Source: an uncultured Eubacteriales bacterium (GTDB lineage Bacteria > Bacillota > Clostridia > Oscillospirales > Acutalibacteraceae). From it: DNA of 16,584 nucleotides. Location: assembly GCA_900319255.1 (NCBI GenBank), contig ONNU01000068.1:1-16584 (forward strand), given 5' to 3'. Below, in pieces: positions 1 to 5,560 of this stretch (positions are counted from its first letter, which is position 1; each line of letters opens with the position of its first letter). A program made the position numbers and the translations under genes. The notes below the pieces were generated by a model. That model saw nothing but the letters and a program-made list of their open reading frames with translations. It was not told where the DNA came from and made no database searches.

Positions 1-635
1 TAATCGACGAGATCGAGGTCGTTGATAAGCCTGTCGGCGTAAGCGGTGATCTTGAGCATCCACTGGGATTTTACCTTTCTGACGACCTCGCTGCCGCAGC
101 GCTCGCATGCGCCGTTCACTACCTCTTCATTTGCAAGCACGCATTTACATGAGGTACACCAGTTTACTGCCATTTCCTTTTTATATGCAAGACCCTTCTT
201 GAAAAGCTGGAGGAAGATCCACTGTGTCCATTTATAATATGAAGGATCGGTGGTATTGATCTCCCTGCTCCAGTCAAAGGATATACCCAGCGCCTGAAGC
301 TGGCTTTTGAAACGGGCTACGTTTTTCTTTGTTACATCCTTGGGGTGAACATGGTTCTTGATAGCGAAGTTTTCTGTGGGAAGTCCGAATGCATCCCAGC
401 CGATGGGATAAAGAACATTATAGCCCTGCATCCTTCTTTTTCTTGCAACGATATCAAGCGCCGTATATGAACGGGGATGTCCTACATGAAGTCCCTGTCC
501 TGACGGATAGGGGAATTCGATAAGCGTATAATATTTCGGCTTATCGCTGTTGTTCTGCGCATGGAAGATGCCTGCCTCCTCCCATGCCTTCTGCCATTTT
601 GGTTCGATAGATCTGTGATCGTATTTTTCTGCCAT
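1..635 (-). CDS. leuS: Leucyl-tRNA synthetase, N-terminal part (runs off left edge)
   Basis: Class I aminoacyl-tRNA synthetase that charges tRNA-Leu in the cytoplasm. The first 211 residues are present. They contain the FPYPSGQGLHVGHP stretch (HIGH-motif variant HVGH at residues 50-53), the LYPIGWDAFGLPTENFAI block at about 75-92 and a cysteine cluster (C160, C163, C165, C177, C180) matching the zinc-binding insertion of bacterial LeuRS. The editing domain and KMSKS loop lie outside the window. The ATG at 635 has an AAGGAG-type site 11 bases upstream. It lies downstream of rsfS on the same strand, separated by 171 bases that hold a palindromic repeat. I saw no T-box leader and no clear promoter in that gap, so read-through from yqeK-rsfS is likely. 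Family identity is secure. Confidence 0.97.
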   Translation of the reverse strand, partial: MAEKYDHRSIEPKWQKAWEEAGIFHAQNNSDKPKYYTLIEFPYPSGQGLHVGHPRSYTALDIVARKRRMQGYNVLYPIGWDAFGLPTENFAIKNHVHPKDVTKKNVARFKSQLQALGISFDWSREINTTDPSYYKWTQWIFLQLFKKGLAYKKEMAVNWCTSCKCVLANEEVVNGACERCGSEVVRKVKSQWMLKITAYADRLINDLDLVD

Positions 636-706
636 TGTTTATTATTCTCCTTTTTTCTTAAGTCTACGATTGATCGTTATATTCAGCGACAATAATTCCT
701 TGATTT

Positions 707-772
707 TGTCATCCTGAGCGAAGCGAAGGATCTTAGAAAGATTCTTCGTAGCTTACGCTCCTCAGAATGACA
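707..772. repeat. Palindromic dispersed repeat (GTCATCCTGAGCGAAG type)
   Basis: An imperfect inverted repeat fills the rsfS-leuS gap. The left arm starts TGTCATCCTGAGCGAAGCGA at 707. The right arm (739-772) reads in reverse complement TGTCATTCTGAGGAGCG..., joined through a short GATCTTAGAAAGATTC centre. Sequences of this kind (TGTCATTCTGAGCGAAGCGAAG) recur in intergenic regions of many Clostridia and other phyla and behave like non-autonomous REP/MITE-like elements; that is from memory, not a search. No T-run follows on either strand, so it is not a standard intrinsic terminator, though a stable RNA hairpin would form upstream of leuS. Confidence 0.75.
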
Positions 773-806
773 CAAAGGTAAAAAGGCTGGCGAAACTTTT
801 GCGCTT

Positions 807-1145
807 TTAATCTTCTACTATTTCTCCATCCTCCCAGAGACGCTCAAGATTGTAGTATTCTCTTGCATCCTCGGAAAAAACATGGATAACTACATCTATA
901 TAGTCAAGCAGTATCCAGGTGTCATTTCTCTGCCCCTCGATGCCGCTGACACTCAGCCCTGCCTGATCAAGCTGATACTCCGCTTCATCAGCCAGCGCCT
1001 TTACGTGAGTATTTGAAGTACCGGTAGCTATAACAAAATAATCCGCTATACTGGAAATATCACGTATTTTTATGATTTTGATATCAAGACCCTTTTTGCT
1101 GTCAAGAGCCTTTGCTGCAAGCTTTGCAGTTTCAAGTGATGTCAT
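807..1145 (-). CDS. rsfS: Ribosome silencing factor RsfS
   Basis: RsfS (Iojap/YbeB family) binds ribosomal protein uL14 on the 50S subunit and blocks subunit joining when nutrients are scarce. The 112 residues are the usual single-domain length. The family core is present: SIADYFVIATGTSNTHVKAL near residues 31-50, then GIEGQRNDTWILLDYIDVVIHVF and EDAREYYNLERLWED near the C-terminus. The ATG at 1145 is preceded by a perfect AGGAGG with a 7-base spacer, located just after the stop of yqeK (20-base gap), so the two are co-transcribed. The yqeK-rsfS pairing is typical of Firmicutes. Confidence 0.96.
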   Translation of the reverse strand: MTSLETAKLAAKALDSKKGLDIKIIKIRDISSIADYFVIATGTSNTHVKALADEAEYQLDQAGLSVSGIEGQRNDTWILLDYIDVVIHVFSEDAREYYNLERLWEDGEIVED

Positions 1146-1165
1146 TTGTATTCCTCCTGTAACCG

Positions 1166-1753
1166 TTATTTTTTCTTCTTATCCTTCACGGATGAAACGA
1201 TAGCAACATCATTATATCCCATGAAGGTATCCGGAGCTATGGCAAGTCTCCTTTGCGCAAGATCTGAAATAGTAAAGGACATGCCCTCAAGCATTGCCTC
1301 CTCAAGGCTTTTATCCGCTGCCTTACGCATCCTGTCAACGCCCTCGTAATCCCTTTCCGCAGAAGTAAAATCCGCAATGAAGATCACCTTTTCCAGCAGG
1401 CTCATTCCAGCTCTGCCGGTGGTGTGATATCTGATAGCGTTTATTATCTCCGGGTCGGTTATGCCAAGCTCCACCTGAACGAAGGCTGCGCCGGATATAG
1501 CATGCCACAGCTTCCGCGTACAGCGCTCAAGAGGCGTCAGCACAATGCCGGCTCTTTCAATAAGCTCTAACTGTTCAGCATCGGGAGTTTCCTTAGTGGC
1601 ATCATGAAGTATCCCGGCAAGCTCCGCCTTTACAGGATCAGCGCCGTACTTCTTTGCAAGCCTGACAGCCTCCTTTGCCACATTCTTTGAATGCTTGAAG
1701 CGTCCCGCCTTCATTCTTTTTTCAATTATCTCTTCATATTCCTTTAATGTCAT
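1166..1753 (-). CDS. yqeK: HD-domain hydrolase YqeK, probable symmetrical Ap4A hydrolase
   Basis: YqeK proteins are metal-dependent HD-domain enzymes shown in Firmicutes to split diadenosine tetraphosphate (Ap4A) into two ADP. The HD metal ligands are visible: H21 (RFKHSKNV), H50-D51 (GILHDATKE), H84, H110 (IRYHTTGR) and D128 (FIADF). The length of 195 residues is normal. The C-terminus ends in a lysine-rich tail. The ATG at 1753 has a GGAG about ten bases upstream. This is the first gene after a strong minus-strand promoter at 1809-1837 and probably leads a yqeK-rsfS(-leuS) transcript. In many relatives nadD sits directly upstream of yqeK. Here nadD is about 2.6 kb away, with other genes and a toxin-antitoxin island between. 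Confidence 0.95.
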   Translation of the reverse strand: MTLKEYEEIIEKRMKAGRFKHSKNVAKEAVRLAKKYGADPVKAELAGILHDATKETPDAEQLELIERAGIVLTPLERCTRKLWHAISGAAFVQVELGITDPEIINAIRYHTTGRAGMSLLEKVIFIADFTSAERDYEGVDRMRKAADKSLEEAMLEGMSFTISDLAQRRLAIAPDTFMGYNDVAIVSSVKDKKKK

Positions 1754-1782
1754 TCCATATCATCTCCGGAAATTTATTTTTT

Positions 1783-1798
1783 CTGCGCCCCTGCGCAG
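1783..1798. other. Short GC hairpin in the yqeK leader
   Basis: CTGCGC (1783-1788) and GCGCAG (1793-1798) form a 6-bp stem with a 4-base loop in the predicted 5' leader of yqeK. In the yqeK transcript it is followed by A residues rather than U residues, so it is not a terminator. The role is unknown. Confidence 0.4.
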
Positions 1799-1808
1799 CC
1801 TTTTCTAT

Positions 1809-1837
1809 ATTATAACAGTTAATAACAATTATTTCAA
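1809..1837 (-). promoter_or_regulatory. Sigma-A type promoter for yqeK-rsfS
   Basis: On the minus strand, TTGAAA (-35, 1832-1837) is followed after exactly 17 bases by TATAAT (-10, 1809-1814). A TG one base before the -10 makes it an extended -10. Transcription should start near 1802, leaving a leader of about 50 bases with a GGAG ribosome site before the yqeK ATG at 1753. The surrounding stretch is AT-rich, unlike the GC-rich sequence just upstream. Confidence 0.8.
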
Positions 1838-2035
1838 CCTGTTAATACGGTGTGCCGGCAGCGTGACGCGCCCGAAGGAAGTGCCCTCGGGGTGCTGCAC
1901 CCAATTTCGTCTTAGCGTGTGTTCTGAGTATGCTAAGCTTTTGGATCGGCTTTGTATGCTTCCGGGTCTCATTCTATCCAGGCGGGGGGGATGGGGCGGA
2001 AGAAGGTGCCGAGCCGGAACCGGCGTTGTTCATTC
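1838..2035. other. GC-rich non-coding spacer with small inverted repeats
   Basis: About 200 bases between the yqeK promoter and the toxin-antitoxin promoter hold no credible gene. Several short inverted repeats are visible: GGTGC-T-GCACC at about 1891-1901, CTTAGC/GCTAAG at 1911-1916 and 1932-1937, and GCCGG-AA-CCGGC near 2013-2025. There is also a G-run (GGCGGGGGGG) near 1981. Its composition differs sharply from the AT-rich promoters on both sides, so it may be an old repeat element, but I cannot assign a family. Confidence 0.45.
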
Positions 2036-2065
2036 TTGACATTGTTTTTTTGATTGTGATATACT
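2036..2065 (+). promoter_or_regulatory. Consensus promoter of the toxin-antitoxin island
   Basis: Plus-strand TTGACA (2036-2041) and TATACT (2060-2065) are separated by 18 bases, with TG one base before the -10 (2057-2058). The predicted start near 2072 leaves a very short leader in which AAAGGAG (2073-2079) is almost at the 5' end. RelB/DinJ-type antitoxins usually bind operators overlapping such promoters. I did not find a clear operator palindrome here. Confidence 0.8.
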
Positions 2066-2087
2066 GTTTTTGAAAGGAGCTGATGGT

Positions 2088-2360
2088 ATGGCAGCTATTA
2101 CAGTAAATATTGATGACGCTACCTATGAACATGCGCTTGCACTGTTTGCTTTCCTGGGAAAAACTGCCGAAGAGGCGGTTCAGGAGCTTTTTGAGCATGC
2201 ATCTTATGATGAAAAGCCGGTTTATACACAGCTTGAACCCAACACAGAAACCATCGCTGCTATGCAGGAGTGTGAAGACATACTCAGCGGAAAAACTCCG
2301 GCTAAGGTTTACAGCAGCAGTGAAGAAATGTTTGCAGAGCTCGATTCGGAGGACGCATAA
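2088..2360 (+). CDS. Type II antitoxin, RelB/DinJ-like
   Basis: Ninety residues. The N-terminal half (ITVNIDDATYEHALALFAFL, then GKTAEEAVQELFEHA) fits the short beta strand plus two helices of a ribbon-helix-helix DNA-binding domain. The C-terminal half (ILSGKTPAKVYSSSEEMFAE) resembles the toxin-wrapping tail of RelB/DinJ antitoxins. An in-frame TTG at 2070 would add six residues, but the ATG at 2088 is preferred because AAAGGAG at 2073-2079 sits eight bases upstream of it. The stop codon is one base before the toxin ATG, the usual coupled arrangement. The family's role is to neutralise the cognate RNase and repress its own promoter. The frame is intact although the partner toxin is broken. 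Confidence 0.88.
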   Translation: MAAITVNIDDATYEHALALFAFLGKTAEEAVQELFEHASYDEKPVYTQLEPNTETIAAMQECEDILSGKTPAKVYSSSEEMFAELDSEDA

Positions 2361-2361
2361 G

Positions 2362-2640
2362 ATGTACAAGGTTATCCAGACATCAAGATTCCGTTAAGAA
2401 TATAAACTGATGAAAAAAAGAGGTCTTGATGTTTCTCTTTTAAAGTCTGTTGTCAAAAAGCTTGAAATGGGAGAAAAGCTCCCTCAGGAATTGAAGGATC
2501 ATTCTCTTAACGGCAATTTCAAGGGCTTTCGTGAATGTCACATTCAGAATGACTGGCTTCTGATCTACAAGATCAAGGACGATATTCTCGTTCTGTCCCT
2601 TGAACGCACCGGAACACATTCCGACTTATTCAATGAATGA
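2362..2640 (+). pseudogene. YafQ/RelE-family toxin interrupted by an in-frame stop
   Basis: Translation from the ATG at 2362 gives MYKVIQTSRFR, then TAA at 2395-2397, then continues in the same frame as EYKLMKKRGLDV... to the stop at 2638-2640. Read through, it is 92 codons including the stop, the usual length of YafQ-type ribosome-dependent mRNA endonucleases. The stop replaces a residue that is typically lysine, and AAA to TAA is a single change. All later family features survive: DHSLNG, FRECHI, NDWLLIYKI and the C-terminal RTGTHSDLF with the catalytic histidine region. A restart at ATG 2410 would give 76 residues lacking the first beta strand, and I see no ribosome site for it. Likely inactive or very weakly expressed. 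A sequencing error is the main alternative. Confidence 0.85.
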
Positions 2641-2645
2641 TTTTT

Positions 2646-2684
2646 AGCGGTTAGTGGTTAGAAATAATCACTAACCGCTTTTTA
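2646..2684 (+). terminator. Intrinsic terminator of the toxin-antitoxin operon
   Basis: The stem AGCGGTTAGTGGTTA (2646-2660) pairs with TAATCACTAACCGCT (2665-2679) over 15 bp with one G-U pair, closed by a GAAA tetraloop. It is followed by TTTTTA. It begins six bases after the toxin stop. On the minus strand the stem is followed by A residues, so it terminates only plus-strand transcription and not the converging aroQ transcript. Confidence 0.92.
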
Positions 2685-2696
2685 TCAATTATCTGT

Positions 2697-3158
2697 TTAT
2701 TTACTTTTTACGGTCTCGTTTTTTGCCGCAAGATGCATCAGCAAAGCCTTTATTCCCAGGTAGTAGCTGTCCTTGCCGAAGCCGGCTATTGTGCCGATGC
2801 AGACAGGGGATATTACCGATTTGCGGCGAAATTCCTCTCTTGCGCCTATGTTGGACATATGTGTCTCTACTGTGGGTATATGTACAGATGAGATCGCATC
2901 CATCAAAGCGTAGCTGTAATGTGTCAGCGCGCCTGCGTTTATCATTATTCCGTCTTTCTCACCGTAGGCGCTGTGGATCTTGTCTATGAGATCCCCCTCG
3001 TGGTTCGACTGGTATATCTCAAGCTCTGCCCCAAGCTCCTGCGCCCATGCTTTTACCTGCTCGTTTATGCTTGCGGCTGTTTCTGTGCCGTATGTTCCTG
3101 TGTCACGGATGCCTACCATATTAAGATTAGGTCCGAGTAGAAATAGAATTCTCTTCAT
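2697..3158 (-). CDS. aroQ: Type II 3-dehydroquinate dehydratase
   Basis: Converts 3-dehydroquinate to 3-dehydroshikimate in the shikimate pathway. Conserved blocks: GPNLN at 9-13, the active-site tyrosine loop ending GTYG (Y23), QSNHEGDLID at 50-59, INAGALTHYS with H80, VETHMSNIGAREEFR with H100 and R107/R111, and IAGFGKDSYYLG near the C-terminus. The length of 153 residues is normal for this small dodecameric enzyme. The ATG at 3158 has AAGGAG eight bases upstream and overlaps the end of the preceding gene by four bases (ATGA), indicating translational coupling. It is the last minus-strand gene before the converging toxin-antitoxin island. Confidence 0.96.
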   Translation of the reverse strand: MKRILFLLGPNLNMVGIRDTGTYGTETAASINEQVKAWAQELGAELEIYQSNHEGDLIDKIHSAYGEKDGIMINAGALTHYSYALMDAISSVHIPTVETHMSNIGAREEFRRKSVISPVCIGTIAGFGKDSYYLGIKALLMHLAAKNETVKSK

Positions 3159-3496
3159 TTTGCGCTCTCCTTCCGGCTATTGCTTATCCTGTATTTTATG
3201 GTTATATTACGTTTATCAAGCTCCGGTCTGACAAGCTCCACCATCCTGACAAAGCCGATATCAAAGGGATGCAGGAATACTACATCTATTACAAACGAAC
3301 TGATATCCGCCCCGCTGTATTTCTCCTTATACCCGCCGGAATCTATATAGCGGATGTATGTGTTAAGCTTGTCCTGCAGCATACTCAGATGCTCCGCCTG
3401 ATATCCGTCCCAGCGGAGATGATCGCTTATCAGCATGACCAGCTGTCCTCCGCTCACGGTCATTGCGTCTATTGTTTTCGGATCTGATACTGACAT
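3155..3496 (-). CDS. Small DUF6572-like protein of unknown function
   Basis: A 113-residue soluble protein that begins MSVSDPKTIDAMTVSGGQLV and continues LISDHLRWDGYQAEHLSMLQ and KLNTYIRYIDSG. This pattern (a short strand with a TISDHLxW-like motif, then a helix LQxKxNxYxxFI) is what I recall for the DUF6572 family, whose function is not known. There is no signal peptide or membrane segment. A purine-rich GGAGG/GGAG site lies 8-11 bases before the ATG. It overlaps aroQ by four bases and follows yqeG by 17 bases, so it belongs to the same transcript. The family assignment is from memory of the motif. Confidence 0.75.
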   Translation of the reverse strand: MSVSDPKTIDAMTVSGGQLVMLISDHLRWDGYQAEHLSMLQDKLNTYIRYIDSGGYKEKYSGADISSFVIDVVFLHPFDIGFVRMVELVRPELDKRNITIKYRISNSRKESAK

Positions 3497-3513
3497 ATGC
3501 GCTCTCCCCTCCC

Positions 3514-4002
3514 TTATTTATACAGCTTTTTCCTGATGTTTTTTTCAAGCGCTCTGCGTATTTTTATGGTGATGCCGTATTCCGCTGAACGGGGCTTCAG
3601 AAGTATCGACTTCATCCCCGCAAGATTCGCTCCCAGTACATCCGTATATATCTGATCTCCTACCACCACTACTGAGGTAGGCTTTTCATTGAGCTTTTTC
3701 TTCGCGCGGTTAAAGCCAAAGGGAAAGGGCTTGAGACTCATGGAAACACAATCCAGTCCCACTGACCGGGAAAACGGCTCTATCCTCTTGTGAAAATTAT
3801 TTGAACATATCACTACGGCTACTCCGCTGCTTTTTACACTGTCTATCCATTCCTGCACGCCTTTATACGGGGTCTTTTCCGTGGGGGGCGCAAGAGTATT
3901 GTCAACATCCAGCAGCATTGCATCTACTCCCATTTCCTTCAGCATTTCGGGAGTGATATCCGTTACATGATCGAGCGCTACAGTCGGTGTCAATAATCCC
4001 AT
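3514..4002 (-). CDS. yqeG: YqeG family HAD-superfamily phosphatase
   Basis: A cytoplasmic HAD IIIA-type phosphatase. Motif I is DVDNTL at 32-37 with the nucleophilic D32 and acid D34. Motif II is ICSNNF at 66-70, the motif III lysine is K91 (LKPFPFG), and motif IV is VGDQIYTDVLGAN at 114-126. Relatives such as yeast Gep4 dephosphorylate phosphatidylglycerophosphate. The bacterial YqeG substrate is not settled, so lipid-phosphate or other phosphatase activity is inference. Length 162 residues, normal. The ATG at 4002 has AAGGAG seven bases upstream. In Firmicutes yqeG is commonly close to aroE, yhbY, nadD and yqeK, and that neighbourhood is kept here. Confidence 0.93.
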   Translation of the reverse strand: MGLLTPTVALDHVTDITPEMLKEMGVDAMLLDVDNTLAPPTEKTPYKGVQEWIDSVKSSGVAVVICSNNFHKRIEPFSRSVGLDCVSMSLKPFPFGFNRAKKKLNEKPTSVVVVGDQIYTDVLGANLAGMKSILLKPRSAEYGITIKIRRALEKNIRKKLYK

Positions 4003-4051
4003 TTTCTTTCTCCTTATTCTTTTCCGGGTTTGTTTTTATTCAGGCGTGCGT

Positions 4052-4387
4052 TTATTCGCTGCCCTTTATGCTTTCGCAGTAAAAGCTGCATTCTTCCTCG
4101 GCATCTTTTACAAAGTAATTGCAATTCTCATATCCCCTGTCGGAAATATCCTCAATAATAAAAGCAGGACGAAAGGGTGTATTCAGTACCTCATCCTTCA
4201 GAGAAACAGACCTGCAATTCCTGAACACAAGGCACATGACATCTCTGTCAGGCTCCAGCGGCTTTGTAAAGATCATGGTAATATCGGTAAAGTGGAATAC
4301 TATGTTTTTGGTTCTATGTGAGATAACAAGTTCTGATATAACGAGTCTTTCATTTCTTATTCTTTCTGCATACTCCTTTATATCCAT
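4052..4387 (-). CDS. Hypothetical protein, 111 aa
   Basis: I do not recognise this family. The protein starts MDIKEYAERIRNERLVISEL, which looks like an N-terminal helix. It then has alternating hydrophobic stretches typical of a beta sheet (NIVFHFTDITMIFTKPL, DVMCLVFRNCRSVSL, RPAFIIEDI) and ends in an acidic, cysteine-containing tail (EEECSFYCESIKGSE). No membrane span or signal peptide is seen. It is probably a small cytoplasmic protein. It begins 13 bases after nadD ends, and its only ribosome-site candidate (AGGGGCGGA) overlaps the nadD stop region, so expression is probably coupled to nadD. It is followed after 49 bases by yqeG. Codon use and base composition look like the neighbours, which supports a real gene. 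Confidence 0.75.
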   Translation of the reverse strand: MDIKEYAERIRNERLVISELVISHRTKNIVFHFTDITMIFTKPLEPDRDVMCLVFRNCRSVSLKDEVLNTPFRPAFIIEDISDRGYENCNYFVKDAEEECSFYCESIKGSE

Positions 4388-4400
4388 AAGAAATCCGCCC

Positions 4401-4997
4401 CTATCTATACAGATAATGCTCCCTGATATACTTCTTTACTGCCGGATCAACAAGACCGGAGATATCCTCCCCTGCCTTTACCTTATGGCGTATTTCGGTG
4501 GAAGAAACCGTCATTACCTTTACATCCAGCACCCTTGTTCTTGCTCCAAGGCTCTGAAGATATTCCGCCTGCTTTTCAAGAACGGTGATATCGTCATTAT
4601 TTCTCGGAACACCGCAGACTGTGGCAAGCCTGAATATTGTCTGGGGATGCTTCCACTGATGGAGGGTCATAAACATATCTGCGCCGGTAATAAGATAAAG
4701 CTCATCCTCCGGGTAGATCTGCGAAAGCTCTTTCAGCGTCAGGTAGGTATAGCTTGCTCCCTGTCGTTTGATTTCGATATTGCTGACCTCGATGCCCTCG
4801 ATATCTCTTGCGGCAAGGCTGCACATCTCATAGCGCTGATCCGGAAATGCAGCGCCGTCTGTCAGCTTATGCGGCGGTATATATGCCGGCATTATCAGCA
4901 GTCTGTCAAGGGAAAGCTCCCTGAAAACCGCCCTTGCAAGCTCTATATGGCCATTATGTATGGGATTGAAGCTCCCTCCGAACACTCCTGTCTTCAT
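4401..4997 (-). CDS. nadD: Nicotinate-nucleotide adenylyltransferase
   Basis: Joins nicotinate mononucleotide and ATP to make deamido-NAD, a late step of NAD synthesis. Clear nucleotidyltransferase motifs: GGSFNPIHNGH at 7-17 with the paired histidines, MPAYIPPHK at 36-44, ITGADMF at 103-109, W115 in HQWKHP, and VSSTEIR at 164-170 (the ISSTxIR loop). Length 198 residues, normal. The ATG at 4997 has GGAGG with a 7-base spacer. It lies 38 bases after yhbY. In many Firmicutes it directly precedes yqeK; here that adjacency is broken. Confidence 0.97.
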   Translation of the reverse strand: MKTGVFGGSFNPIHNGHIELARAVFRELSLDRLLIMPAYIPPHKLTDGAAFPDQRYEMCSLAARDIEGIEVSNIEIKRQGASYTYLTLKELSQIYPEDELYLITGADMFMTLHQWKHPQTIFRLATVCGVPRNNDDITVLEKQAEYLQSLGARTRVLDVKVMTVSSTEIRHKVKAGEDISGLVDPAVKKYIREHYLYR

Positions 4998-5035
4998 TAT
5001 GATTCCTCCGTTTCAGGTCAAGCGGAAATTCCGTA

Positions 5036-5350
5036 TTATCTGCGCGCGCCTTTTTTGGCTTTGGGCAGTTCTATCTTCGGCGATTCGGGATTTCTGCGGA
5101 AAAGCACAAATTTTGAACCGATCACCTGCACTACATCACAGCCGGTATTTGCTGCGATCATTTCTGCTGCTTCTCTGGGGCTGATATCTGCTGTTTCCAG
5201 CACTCTGCCCTTGATAAGCTCTCTGGCGGTCATTGCATCATCCGCCTGTTTTATTATCTGCTCGCTCATTCCTCCCTTGCCTACATGGACAATAGTATCT
5301 ATATCCGTAGCAAGCGAACGAAGAAACGCTCTTTGTTTACTTGTAAGCAT
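5036..5350 (-). CDS. yhbY: Ribosome assembly RNA-binding protein YhbY (CRM domain)
   Basis: A 104-residue CRM-domain protein of the YhbY family, which associates with pre-50S particles. It begins MLTSKQRAFLRSLATDIDTI, followed by the GKGG loop (HVGKGGMS, matching the family GxxG), then ELIKGRVLETADISPREAAE and VQVIGSKFVLFRRNPESPKI. A basic tail (KAKKGARR) fits RNA binding. The ATG at 5350 has GAGG nine bases upstream. It is separated from rdgB by 210 bases that carry a MITE-like repeat, so it may have its own promoter; a TATAAT is visible at 5373-5378 but without a good -35. Confidence 0.95.
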   Translation of the reverse strand: MLTSKQRAFLRSLATDIDTIVHVGKGGMSEQIIKQADDAMTARELIKGRVLETADISPREAAEMIAANTGCDVVQVIGSKFVLFRRNPESPKIELPKAKKGARR

Positions 5351-5383
5351 ATCGTTTTTCCTCTTTCATTTTATTATACATGT

Positions 5384-5404
5384 GTTAGTCGTTAGTTGTT
5401 AGTT
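5384..5404 (+). repeat. Three tandem heptamers GTTAGT(C/T)
   Basis: GTTAGTC, GTTAGTT, GTTAGTT lie head to tail directly at the left border of the MITE-like repeat. Related heptamers occur at 13071-13105 and, as two units, inside the terminator at 2649-2662. Confidence 0.6.
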
Positions 5405-5405
5405 G

Positions 5406-5517
5406 ACCCCTCCGCCTCGCTGCGCTCGGCACCTCCCCTAAAGGAGAGGCTCGCGGCTTCCAGAGGCTCTCATAGGCTCCCCTTTAGGGGAGCTGTCAGC
5501 GAAGCTGACTGAGGGGT
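5406..5517. repeat. MITE-like palindromic repeat element
   Basis: About 112 bases bounded by ACCCCTC (5406-5412) and its inverse GAGGGGT (5511-5517). Inside are a GCCTCGCTGCGCTCGGC segment, CTCCCCT-TT-AGGGGAG (5477-5492) and TCAGC-GAA-GCTGA. This fits a non-autonomous palindromic element. I recognise closely similar sequences (CTCCCCTTTAGGGGAGCTGT...) as intergenic repeats in many Clostridia genomes, from memory rather than a search. It has no coding capacity. Read as RNA on either strand it would fold strongly and could affect expression of yhbY from the upstream rdgB transcript. Confidence 0.78.
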
Positions 5518-5560
5518 TCTGAGCTAAATTGATCTATAAACCAAAACTATTTACTACAAA

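Noticed and set aside
636..806. T-box or other riboswitch upstream of leuS
   Set aside because: The gap is short, occupied by a palindromic repeat, and lacks the conserved T-box AGGGTGG-type sequence and a terminator.
1974..2369. 131-codon minus-strand open frame opposite the antitoxin
   Set aside because: Overlaps the well-supported antitoxin and its promoter; no family features.
2641..2684. Bidirectional terminator shared by the toxin operon and aroQ
   Set aside because: On the minus strand the stem is followed by A residues, so it lacks the U-tract needed to end the aroQ transcript.
5373..5378. TATAAT as a promoter for yhbY
   Set aside because: The -10 is perfect, but I found no acceptable -35 at 16-18 bases upstream, so it is not listed as a promoter.
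4119..5402. 427-codon plus-strand open frame
   Set aside because: It lies antisense to yhbY, nadD and the hypothetical gene, all with clear families or packing. Its product is cysteine/serine/leucine-rich without a domain, as expected of a shadow frame.
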